DNA of 64,000 nucleotides from assembly GCF_000687915.1 (NCBI RefSeq), contig NZ_JHZY01000004.1, positions 630,001 through 694,000 on the forward strand, read 5' to 3'. How positions within the stretch are numbered: position 1 is the stretch's first letter; the number at the start of each line of letters is the position of its first letter. Source of the DNA: Leeuwenhoekiella sp. MAR_2009_132. Lineage in GTDB: Bacteria > Bacteroidota > Bacteroidia > Flavobacteriales > Flavobacteriaceae. The position numbers and the translations under genes were made by a program. A model generated the notes under the pieces. It saw only the letters and a list, made by a program, of their open reading frames with translations. It was not told where the DNA came from and made no database searches. This document shows positions 56,859-64,000 of the stretch, piece after piece.

Positions 56859-58448
56859 ATGAGTACCGTACAACGCGACATGTCACTTACCGGGCAACCC
56901 CCGGTTTCTATAAATACCATTCAAAAGTTAGGGACTGCACTAGGAGTAGCCGGACTTTTAATTTTACTTCTGGCTTTATTTAATGTAAATCTTCCTAATA
57001 AAGCTCTTTGGCTTAGCCTTTCTTTAGGAGGGCTTTTTATAGGTATAGTTCTTTTCGCTTACGGTGCATATGCAGACAAACAGGAAGGCATAAAAAATGA
57101 TGCGGTTTGGTTTAAATCTATATCCAGTCGCGGTCTTCTGGCCTGGATTGCCGGCCTCGCTCTTACCGGTTTTTATATTATCTTATATTTTAAAGCAGAT
57201 TTGTTAGGCCTTAGTGCCGACGGTGCAAATACGGGTTTAATAGCCCTTTTTGACCCTTTAAGCAATTTACTGAATGGCGGCCCTGCGAGCCAATGGTTTG
57301 TTTATGGCACTTTATATACTATCGCAATACTGGCTTTTGGTATAAAATTTATCTGGAAATACCGCCACAATAAATATGAACGTTTGCGCACACTTAGCGT
57401 AATGTTTTTTCAAACGGCATTTGCATTTTTAATTCCGGAGTTTATGGCACGTTTAAACTCTGAAGAATTTAGCCTGCCTTACTACGATTTAAAAAATATA
57501 TGGCCACTTAACTATTACAATTTTGAACAATACCGAATAGATGATTTTATCTCTGCAGGTGATATAGGCCTGGCTTTATTAATATTTGGTATCGCTTCAA
57601 TTTTTATCATCACCCCTATTCTAACCTATAAATATGGGAAACGCTGGTACTGCTCGTGGGTATGTGGTTGTGGAGGACTTGCCGAAACTGCCGGTGATTC
57701 GTTTAGACAATTAAGTGATAAAAGCGAATCTGCTTGGAAAATAGAGCGTTGGGTAGTACACAGTGTGCTGGTTTTTGTAGTGGTGATGACAACTGCAGTA
57801 ATTGCCACCTATTTAGGTTACGACCCCGATAAATATTGGCTTACTAAAGATGTATTTCTAATAGGTGTGGCTGTATTTCTCACAGCATTATTTGGTCTCA
57901 TTTGGCTATTTAAGAAAGAAGAATTAAAACAAGATGCACGTTATGGTGCTATAGGATATTTAGTAATTGTACTTTCATTAATAGGCATTCATTATGGTAC
58001 CGGGAACACCTTATTTTTTATTCCTGCGGAAACATTACGTACTTCTTACGGCTTTTTAATAGGTTCAATTTTTAGCGGAGTAATAGGAACCGGCTTCTAC
58101 CCTATTTTTGGGAACCGGGTTTGGTGTCGCTTTGGTTGCCCTATGGCTGCTATTTTAGGATTGCAACAACGTCTTTTTTCTAAATTTAGAATTACCACAA
58201 ATGGTGGTCAATGTATTTCTTGTGGCAACTGTTCTACCTATTGCGAGATGGGTATTGATGTACGTGCTTATGCTCAGAAAGGAGAAAATATTGTACGCGC
58301 AAGTTGTGTGGGATGTGGCATCTGTTCTGCTGTTTGCCCTCGTGGGGTTTTAAAATTAGAGAATGCTGCTACAGATAATCGAATCAACAGCCGTGAGGTA
58401 TTATTAGGAAACGATGTTAACTTGATGGATTACCTTAATCAAAACTAA
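56859..58448 (+). CDS. Membrane polyferredoxin (NapH/CcoG-like)
   Basis: This 529-residue protein has about nine membrane helices and carries redox cysteines. Two 4Fe-4S motifs at about residues 449-490 are CISCGNCSTYC and CVGCGICSAVCP. Additional cysteine pairs are in WYCSWVCGCGG (about 265-275) and WCRFGCPM (about 424-431), as in the NapH, NosR and CcoG families. It should pass electrons through the membrane. Coupled with the FAD reductase upstream and without a reductase of its own, its acceptor is unknown. Confidence 0.93.
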   Translation: MSTVQRDMSLTGQPPVSINTIQKLGTALGVAGLLILLLALFNVNLPNKALWLSLSLGGLFIGIVLFAYGAYADKQEGIKNDAVWFKSISSRGLLAWIAGLALTGFYIILYFKADLLGLSADGANTGLIALFDPLSNLLNGGPASQWFVYGTLYTIAILAFGIKFIWKYRHNKYERLRTLSVMFFQTAFAFLIPEFMARLNSEEFSLPYYDLKNIWPLNYYNFEQYRIDDFISAGDIGLALLIFGIASIFIITPILTYKYGKRWYCSWVCGCGGLAETAGDSFRQLSDKSESAWKIERWVVHSVLVFVVVMTTAVIATYLGYDPDKYWLTKDVFLIGVAVFLTALFGLIWLFKKEELKQDARYGAIGYLVIVLSLIGIHYGTGNTLFFIPAETLRTSYGFLIGSIFSGVIGTGFYPIFGNRVWCRFGCPMAAILGLQQRLFSKFRITTNGGQCISCGNCSTYCEMGIDVRAYAQKGENIVRASCVGCGICSAVCPRGVLKLENAATDNRINSREVLLGNDVNLMDYLNQN

Positions 58449-58494
58449 ATTAGAATCAATTTTGTATTTTTAAAATTCACTAAATAAATATGTT

Positions 58495-58707
58495 ATGTTA
58501 TTAGGAATGGTAGGTCCCTGGCAAATTTTACTTATACTTATTTTTATGGGTCTGGGCGTCATTCTGCCTATTGTAGCATTAGTGGATATCGTTAAGAACG
58601 ATTTTAAAGGCAATAATAAAATTGTGTGGGTATTAATTGTGATATTCTTTAACCTCTTGGGGTCGATTCTTTATTTTACACTAGGTAAAAAACAACGTAT
58701 TCTATAA
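58495..58707 (+). CDS. PLDc_N-type two-helix membrane protein
   Basis: This 70-residue protein has two helices (about 8-30 and 46-63) with IVALVDIVKNDFKGNNKIVWVLIVIFFNLLGSILYFTLGK. That matches the phospholipase-D N-terminal domain that also occurs alone in small proteins. It follows the polyferredoxin by 46 bases and may be cotranscribed. Function unknown. Confidence 0.88.
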   Translation: MLLGMVGPWQILLILIFMGLGVILPIVALVDIVKNDFKGNNKIVWVLIVIFFNLLGSILYFTLGKKQRIL

Positions 58708-58722
58708 GATATGTATTGAACC

Positions 58723-58754
58723 AAAAAAAAGGCAAGGATCTCCACCCTTGCCTT
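58723..58754 (-). terminator. Minus-strand terminator-like hairpin without an obvious gene
   Basis: AAGGCAAGG (58729-58737) pairs with CCTTGCCTT (58746-58754). On the minus strand eight T follow, but on the plus strand no T tract follows. The nearest minus-strand gene ends at 59064 and has its own terminator at 58999-59033, so this hairpin may end an unannotated transcript. Confidence 0.55.
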
Positions 58755-58998
58755 ACTAACAAATCATCTAACAAACAAACTACCTTCTTAAAACCATCAA
58801 TTAAGATGGCCTTATATTCTTATTTTTTTAGATAACTATAGCTACATTCTCGTATGTATATATGTTACCCTTTGGCTATATTCTATAAGAATAGTTGCTT
58901 TAAAGTCTCTTCAATTTATCTACGATAAATCAATGTTTTCGGTTTTCAGTTTTAGTAAATAAATAATAGTTTAAGCGAACTAGTTTTAGAATTTTAGT
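58755..58998 (-). other. Intergenic stretch, possible minus-strand small RNA
   Basis: No open frame is convincing. The stretch contains a CCATC/GATGG hairpin (near 58791-58806) and lies between two minus-strand terminators, so a short RNA reading toward 58723 is possible. No good TAnnTTTG promoter was found on the minus strand. Confidence 0.3.
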
Positions 58999-59033
58999 AA
59001 AAAATAAAGGCGGAAATTGATATTTCCGCCTTT
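58999..59033 (-). terminator. Terminator of the FAS1/beta-barrel operon
   Basis: AAAGGCGGAAAT and ATTTCCGCCTTT form a 12-bp stem with a TGAT loop, followed on the minus strand by ATTTTTT, 30 bases after the FAS1 stop. Confidence 0.9.
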
Positions 59034-59063
59034 ATTAAAAATCAACAAACAAACAATCTATTT

Positions 59064-60062
59064 TTATAAAACTGGTAATAAAACCTGATCAATTACGTGT
59101 ACAATACCGTTAGTAGTTTGCACATCTGGAATAACCATATTTGCAGGAGTTGCATTACCAGAACCACTTACAGTAAGAGTTCCGTTATTAAATGCTCCTA
59201 GTGTAATAGTATCAGAACCTAAAGCATCGTAAGAACCTGCACTTAATTCTGAAGTAAACTTATCTGCAGAAACATCAGCAAACACATGGTTTAATAAAAC
59301 AGCAGTTACTAAATCTTTATCTAATTGTCTAACATCTGAAGGCTGTGTAAAAGTTAAGCCTAAAGCAGCACCTAAATTTATAAATGCTTGATCGTTAGGT
59401 GCAAAAACAGTGAAGTTAGCATCAGGATTACTCAAAGCTGTAGCAAGTTCTGCGTACAATACAGCCTCAACTAAATAACTTAACTCAGGTGTTTTAAAAA
59501 CTTGAGCGCTTTGTAAAGCGACAGCAGATTCTACTACATTACCACCAGTTGCAATCATTACTTTATCAATAACATGTACAGTTCCATTTTGAGCACGTAC
59601 ATCTGTAGCTAGAATTTTAGATCCGTTGATGTACAAATCTCCATCACGCTGTACAAATCTTCTTGTAAGTGTTAATGCAGATGTTGAAGTACCACCTCCT
59701 TGAATAGCACCACCTAAAAGATTTCCGTTAGATACGTGATATAAAAGTGTATTTGTTAAGAAAGGAGTAGTTAAAGCCCCTAATGTTGCTTCATTCAATC
59801 CTAAACGCGCAAACGCGTCATTTGTAGGAGCAAAAACGGTATAGTCTCCAGAAGGATCTCCGGGATTAGCGTTACTTAAAACACCAACTAAATTAGCGTT
59901 TATGGCTGCAGATTCTAGAGTACTAAACGCCGGGTTCGCAACTGCAATACCAGCTATAGAAGTTAATTGATCTTCGTAAGCAGATTCGCTTTCGCAAGAT
60001 GTGGTAAGTACAACGCTTAAAAGTGCGATTGCAATACCTGTATATTTATATAAGTTTTTCAT
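59064..60062 (-). CDS. Tandem fasciclin (FAS1) domain lipoprotein
   Basis: This 332-residue protein has a signal with lipobox-like TTSC (Cys23) and two FAS1 domains (about 35-170 and 185-330). Each shows the H1 motif DYTVFAPTNDAFARL or NFTVFAPNDQAFINL and the closing NGTVHVIDKVM or NGIVHVIDQVL. FAS1 proteins mediate adhesion or bind small ligands at the surface. It lies 25 bases after a beta-barrel gene on the same strand, suggesting a joint role. Confidence 0.95.
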   Translation of the reverse strand: MKNLYKYTGIAIALLSVVLTTSCESESAYEDQLTSIAGIAVANPAFSTLESAAINANLVGVLSNANPGDPSGDYTVFAPTNDAFARLGLNEATLGALTTPFLTNTLLYHVSNGNLLGGAIQGGGTSTSALTLTRRFVQRDGDLYINGSKILATDVRAQNGTVHVIDKVMIATGGNVVESAVALQSAQVFKTPELSYLVEAVLYAELATALSNPDANFTVFAPNDQAFINLGAALGLTFTQPSDVRQLDKDLVTAVLLNHVFADVSADKFTSELSAGSYDALGSDTITLGAFNNGTLTVSGSGNATPANMVIPDVQTTNGIVHVIDQVLLPVL

Positions 60063-60087
60063 GATATTTTTTGTAAATAGTTAATGA

Positions 60088-60969
60088 TTAAAATGAGTAA
60101 GTAAGTCCCCAGTTATAACCGTCTGAGTCTCCCAGGTTACGACCATTTAAGTAAGTGCTATACCCACCAGACACACCTATTCCTCTGTAAAGTGGCACAT
60201 AAGCAGTAAAACCTAAACGGGTATAGTTAACGCGAGTTGCAGGAAAAAAACCTGTAAAGCCTTCGCCAAAAATATCTACCCCATCTTTATCAGATAATTG
60301 GTTTGCTACATAAGCATCTAAATAAAATAACTCCTGTGCATACCCTAATTTGAATTCGCTTAATAAAGCATTAGGAACGTCGTTACTACGCAAGCTGTAT
60401 CCCATTTGACCGGTTGCAAAAAAGCCGGAATCATTTTTGTAAGATGCAATTGCAAGACCGGTGATATCTGTAGAACGGTTACCTATAGCTATAATAGATT
60501 GAAAACCCGGATCTGCACTATAGTCACCCACAGGAAGTTCTACACCAGCTGCTGCGATTAAATCAATAGATCCTTTAGGAGTCTTTAGAGAAGTAAATCT
60601 ATATTTACCATATACACTTAAATCCTGAAACCCTTTAACCTCGTTCGAAAGGCCATTGTTAGCTAAAGTCTCAGCAGTTGTTTCTCCTTCAGATCTAATG
60701 TATGGTAAGTTAATAATTACATCAAGATCGTCTGAAATCCCATATTCACCGTAAATTGAATAACTTGTTGTTTGTACTTCATTAAATACCGGTACACCTT
60801 TAACCTTTTGAGGTATAAAAAATACTTCGTCGTATTCTTCAGAAGAAAAAGATAGTGTTAAGCTACCTTCACCTTTAGCTTTCATAAAGCCGCTAACCGG
60901 GCTTTGAGCTATCATTAGAACAGGAAGCATCAAAAGCGTTCCCGTAATTAAGCGTAAGTTTAAATTCAT
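60088..60969 (-). CDS. Outer-membrane beta-barrel protein
   Basis: The 293-residue product has a signal peptide (to about 21) and alternating amphipathic strands from GSLTLSFSSEEYDEVFFIPQKV to the end NWGLTYSF, whose last residue is Phe as in outer-membrane barrels. The middle (DVIINLPYIRSEGE, DLSVYGKYRF) resembles the transporter or phenol-degradation MetA-like barrels. It heads the operon with the FAS1 lipoprotein. No solute can be inferred. Confidence 0.82.
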   Translation of the reverse strand: MNLNLRLITGTLLMLPVLMIAQSPVSGFMKAKGEGSLTLSFSSEEYDEVFFIPQKVKGVPVFNEVQTTSYSIYGEYGISDDLDVIINLPYIRSEGETTAETLANNGLSNEVKGFQDLSVYGKYRFTSLKTPKGSIDLIAAAGVELPVGDYSADPGFQSIIAIGNRSTDITGLAIASYKNDSGFFATGQMGYSLRSNDVPNALLSEFKLGYAQELFYLDAYVANQLSDKDGVDIFGEGFTGFFPATRVNYTRLGFTAYVPLYRGIGVSGGYSTYLNGRNLGDSDGYNWGLTYSF

Positions 60970-61121
60970 GATTCTTTGTTTTATAGTTTACAAGAAGAGA
61001 TACGCATAAGTTTTGAGAATGGTTTTCTTAATGTTATGTTAAAAACCTAAAGACCAGTTTTCTCGTATACATCAGGACTTAATTAAGCAACTGTATTCAT
61101 CTGCCCCTTAAAATCAAAATC

Positions 61122-61592
61122 ATGTTTTTTTATAAATATTTTTTCATTTTATTTTTAATCACTGGTAATCAATCAGAAAAAAGATATTATAAAGAGTATT
61201 TTGAAAATGGTAATCTTAAATCTGAAGGATGGATGCTTAATTCACAAAAAACTGATTACTGGTATTACTATTTTGAAAATGGAAATGTGAAAGGAAAAGG
61301 ATCTTACGAGACTAATAAAAAAGATGGGTACTGGTTTTATTATACCGTAAATAATAAACTAGAAAGTCAAGGTCATTATAAAAATGGAAAACGTGTGGAC
61401 TGGTGGGTGGTTCAAAAAGAAAACGATGTGGTAGAAAAAGTGAAATTTGTAAACGACGTTAAAGAAGGGTACAGTCTTTTATATAAGAATGGTCGCCTTT
61501 TTAAAGCGCAACATTATGAGAATAATGTACTAACCGGTGCATGGACGAGTGTCGCCACCTTCAAAAAAGATAATCCTAACGCCCGTTTTTAA
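61122..61592 (+). CDS. MORN/YwqK-like repeat protein
   Basis: This 156-residue exported protein is made of five or six repeats of about 22 residues (YYKEYFENGNLKSEGWM, YWYYYFENGNVKGKGSY, YWFYYTVNNKLESQGHY and so on), as in MORN-type YwqK proteins. The N-terminal hydrophobic run (FFYKYFFILFLITGN) can export it. YwqK is listed as an antitoxin in databases but that role is not shown for flavobacterial copies. Its stop overlaps the next start (TAATG), so it belongs to the glycosyltransferase cluster. Confidence 0.85.
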   Translation: MFFYKYFFILFLITGNQSEKRYYKEYFENGNLKSEGWMLNSQKTDYWYYYFENGNVKGKGSYETNKKDGYWFYYTVNNKLESQGHYKNGKRVDWWVVQKENDVVEKVKFVNDVKEGYSLLYKNGRLFKAQHYENNVLTGAWTSVATFKKDNPNARF

Positions 61593-62284
61593 TGTATCAA
61601 ATTATTAAGGTGATCATCCCTGCGTATAACGAAGAGCATTCAATAGGCCTTGTTGTTAGGGATATTCCTCAACTTGTAGACGAGATTATAGTTGTGAACA
61701 ACAATTCTTCAGACGCTACAGCAGCAAGGTCTGTAGAAGCCGGAGCCACCTCACTTACAGAACCTTCACCAGGGTATGGCAATGCCTGTTTAAAAGGGAT
61801 GAGCTACATCGCTTCACAAGAAGAAAAACCAGACATAGTGGTATTTCTAGATGGCGATTACAGCGATTATCCACAACAACTAACACAGCTGGTTAAACCT
61901 ATACTAGAAGACAATATAGACTTTGTGATAGGTGCACGGGTTAAATCATTACGCGAACCGGGAAGTATGACGTTTCCGCAGCGTTTTGGAAATAAATTGG
62001 CTACAACCTTAATGCGGTGGTTTTTTGGATCACGATTTACAGATCTTGGCCCTTTTAGAGCGATTAAATATGAGAAACTATTAGCCCTAAATATGCAGGA
62101 TAAAACGTACGGATGGACTGTAGAGATGCAGTTAAAAGCGCTAAGACAACAACTCACGTACACAGAAGTACCTATGAAGTACCGAAATCGTATCGGCGTT
62201 TCAAAAGTTTCAGGTACCGTCAAAGGTGCTATATTTGCGGGAATTAAAATTCTCGGTTGGATTTTTAAGTACAGTTTCAAGTAA
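61592..62284 (+). CDS. Glycosyltransferase family 2 (DPM1-like)
   Basis: This 230-residue GT-A enzyme has IIPAYNEEHSIGLVV (8-22), VVNNNSSDAT (about 35-44), FLDGDYSDYP (about 90-99, DxD) and the late FTDLGPFRAIKYEKL of the dolichol-phosphate-mannose-synthase-like group. Basic and hydrophobic C-terminus (AGIKILGWIFKYSFK) may touch the membrane. It should make a lipid-linked sugar that the next enzymes use. It is coupled on both sides by TAATG overlaps. Confidence 0.92.
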   Translation: MYQIIKVIIPAYNEEHSIGLVVRDIPQLVDEIIVVNNNSSDATAARSVEAGATSLTEPSPGYGNACLKGMSYIASQEEKPDIVVFLDGDYSDYPQQLTQLVKPILEDNIDFVIGARVKSLREPGSMTFPQRFGNKLATTLMRWFFGSRFTDLGPFRAIKYEKLLALNMQDKTYGWTVEMQLKALRQQLTYTEVPMKYRNRIGVSKVSGTVKGAIFAGIKILGWIFKYSFK

Positions 62285-63756
62285 TGCAGACAATTATAAT
62301 CATACTTTATACACTATCTCTAACTGTGATTTTTCTTTACAGTTTAGCTCAATTAAATCTGCTATTCAATTACTTTAAAGCGAAGAAAAAAATAGATAAT
62401 TCTCCAGTTTACGACTTATCTAATCCCGAAGAAACCCCATTTGTCACCATACAATTACCACTTTATAACGAACTGTATGTTGTAGAGCGGCTACTGGTGA
62501 ATATCGCAAAAATTGATTATCCTAAAGACAAGCTAGAAATACAGGTTCTCGATGACTCTACCGATGAAAGCCTTGCTGCAACCCGAATTTTAATTGATGA
62601 TTTAAAAGCAAGGGGTTTACCTATACATCACATTACCCGTACTAACCGTACAGGTTTTAAAGCGGGTGCTTTAAAAGAAGGTTTAGCTATTGCTAAAGGT
62701 GAATATATTGCAATTTTTGATTCAGATTTTGTACCTAACCCAGACTGGTTACAAAAAACGGTTCCTTATTTTAAAGATTCAAAAATAGGTGTAGTACAAA
62801 CCCGCTGGGCCCATCTAAATCGCGACTATTCAATACTTACAAAAATACAGGCCTTTGCACTCGATTTTCACTTTGTTTTAGAGCAAGTAGGTAGAAATTT
62901 TGGGCATCACTTTATAAATTTTAACGGTACAGCAGGTATTTGGCGTAAAGAATGCATACTTGATGCCGGCAACTGGCAGGGCGATACGCTAACCGAAGAT
63001 CTTGATCTAAGCTACCGTGCCCAGCTTAATAAATGGGATTTTAAATATCTAGAAGAAGTAGAAACTCCTGCAGAACTTCCTATCGCGATTAGCGCAGCCA
63101 GGTCGCAACAATTCCGCTGGAATAAAGGAGCAGCAGAAAACTTTCAAAAGCTCTATGGCCGCTTATTAAAAGACCCTACAGTATCTTTCAAAACCAAATT
63201 TCATAGCTTCTTTCACTTATTAAACAGTAGTATGTTTTTACTCGTATTACTTGTTGCTATTTTAAGTGTTCCTGTTTTATATATTAAAAATAGTAATCCC
63301 GCATTTAGTTCTATTTTTAGAATCACTGCATTTTTTGCGGTAAGCACCATAATTTTTTTCATCTGCTATTGGGTTACTTACAAACGCATACACGGCGGCG
63401 GATTCAAGAATTTCATTAAGTATATCGCGATGTTTATTGCGTTTTTTTCTATAGCCATGGGTTTTAGTGTTCACAATTCACTGGCAGTTTTAGAAGGTCA
63501 TTTTGGTAAAAAATCAGAATTTATACGCACTCCAAAATTTAATATTAACGCACTTAGCGACAGCTGGAAATCCAACATCTACCTAAAGAAAAGCTTTTCG
63601 GTAAATACTGTTTTAGAGAGTCTATTATTTCTATACTTCGGCTTTGCAATCGCCAGCGCATTCTACATGGGAGATTATGGGCTTATTACCTTTCACATTA
63701 TGTTGTTTTGCGGTTTTGGCTTTGTAGCATTTAAATCTATTTTTTCTAGAATTTAG
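62284..63756 (+). CDS. Processive-type membrane glycosyltransferase family 2
   Basis: The 490-residue protein has one N-terminal helix (about 5-25), a GT-A domain with VLDDSTDES, FDSDFVPNPDWL, TEDLDLSYRA and QQFRW, and four or so C-terminal helices (from about 313). DDD/TED/QxxRW is the pattern of cellulose-synthase-like and glucan or ceramide glucosyltransferases. It is coupled to the DPM1-like gene and likely builds or transfers a glycan at the membrane. Linked function with the YwqK protein is inferred from order only. Confidence 0.93.
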   Translation: MQTIIIILYTLSLTVIFLYSLAQLNLLFNYFKAKKKIDNSPVYDLSNPEETPFVTIQLPLYNELYVVERLLVNIAKIDYPKDKLEIQVLDDSTDESLAATRILIDDLKARGLPIHHITRTNRTGFKAGALKEGLAIAKGEYIAIFDSDFVPNPDWLQKTVPYFKDSKIGVVQTRWAHLNRDYSILTKIQAFALDFHFVLEQVGRNFGHHFINFNGTAGIWRKECILDAGNWQGDTLTEDLDLSYRAQLNKWDFKYLEEVETPAELPIAISAARSQQFRWNKGAAENFQKLYGRLLKDPTVSFKTKFHSFFHLLNSSMFLLVLLVAILSVPVLYIKNSNPAFSSIFRITAFFAVSTIIFFICYWVTYKRIHGGGFKNFIKYIAMFIAFFSIAMGFSVHNSLAVLEGHFGKKSEFIRTPKFNINALSDSWKSNIYLKKSFSVNTVLESLLFLYFGFAIASAFYMGDYGLITFHIMLFCGFGFVAFKSIFSRI

Positions 63757-63761
63757 TTAGG

Positions 63762-63860
63762 GCACTTGCTGCCTTGTAAAAACTACGGCATCATCGCGCT
63801 TTCCGCTATATCTTTGCGACCTAAAGAGTCACAAAGGATGCCGCTTCAATCGCTAGTGCA
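63762..63860 (+). repeat. Foldback intergenic repeat, copy 2
   Basis: A nested inverted structure begins just after the glycosyltransferase stop. GCACT (63762-63766) pairs with AGTGC (63855-63859), GGCATC (63787-63792) with GATGCC (63837-63842), and CTTTGcGAC (63812-63820) with GTCaCAAAG (63828-63836) around a 7-base loop. It shares TTGCTGCCTTGT (63766-63777) and a GCCGCTT flank with copy 1 at 1868-1978. No coding frame is present. Confidence 0.65.
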
Positions 63861-63923
63861 AAAAAAAATAAAAGCGCGCCTCAGGTAATAATCTTAAGTT
63901 TAAGTTTTGATTTTAAACTAATT

Positions 63924-64000
63924 ATGCTTCAAATCCTCAAAGATTATAAGATTTCGGTTTTGATAATGCTTAGTCTATTAGCACTGTACTGGACATTTGC
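63924..64000 (+). CDS. Start of a membrane protein, truncated by the window edge
   Basis: An ATG at 63924 opens a frame of 25 codons and runs off the window. The visible residues are MLQILKDYKISVLIMLSLLA then LYWTF, a short basic head and a membrane helix. Following two glycosyltransferases it could be an ArnT-like or other GT-C enzyme, but that is a guess from position. Confidence 0.5.
   Translation, partial: MLQILKDYKISVLIMLSLLALYWTF

Overview
The window looks like chromosome of a marine-type member of the Flavobacteriaceae (Bacteroidota). The evidence is direct: a SusC/SusD pair, OMP_b-brl-type receptors, GSCFA, DUF4230, DUF4136, DUF6252 and YiaA/B proteins, secreted proteins with the VGIGTTTP opening, promoters with the Bacteroidota -7 box TAnnTTTG, few Shine-Dalgarno sequences and AT-rich intergenic DNA. 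The genus cannot be fixed from what is visible. There is no phage, IS element, CRISPR array, integrase or tRNA; most of the window is core genome with lineage-specific accessory genes.

Layout. 1-1990: the 5' part of a 16S rRNA gene on the minus strand with its leader and promoters, then a foldback repeat. 1990-8847: a putative porin and an orphan SusC/SusD nutrient-uptake pair. 9107-16689: housekeeping genes (rnhB, lipB, lysS) with unassigned secreted proteins and a small YqaE protein; lysS has a hairpin-rich leader. 16763-19858: hemL, a GH73-LysM lipoprotein and a PLP desulfhydrase-like enzyme. 20099-25752: a VGIGTTTP surface protein, a small HERIH protein, a tiny DUF5522 gene, a DUF4136 lipoprotein, an enoyl-CoA hydratase-like enzyme and an aromatic amino acid hydroxylase. 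25755-34447: a signalling region with two two-component systems, a degenerate Nudix regulator and several envelope proteins. 34464-41846: GSCFA, alaS, M23 peptidase, MerR, LemA and two TPM proteins. 41950-51612: small membrane proteins, two paralogous outer-membrane receptors and der. 51847-58707: a DUF547/TIGR04283-type glycosyltransferase pair, a secreted VOC protein, a second YqaE, a GH113-like lipoprotein and an FAD reductase/polyferredoxin pair. 59064-64000: FAS1 protein plus beta-barrel, then a YwqK/GT2/GT2 cluster and the start of a membrane protein.

The most interesting signal is regulatory. An 18-base motif, ATAGGGnnAATnCCnTAT, lies upstream of the LuxR-type response regulator at 28662-29312 and of two envelope-protein genes (32611-33678 and 33884-34393). 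In all three cases it is exactly 22 bases from a -7-like hexamer/octamer. This suggests a small autoregulated envelope regulon run by the TPR histidine kinase at 30303-32084 and that regulator. Other points worth a look are the structured lysS leader, a two-copy foldback repeat family (1868-1978 and 63762-63860), an orphan minus-strand terminator near 58740, and the FAD reductase/polyferredoxin pair whose electron acceptor is unknown.
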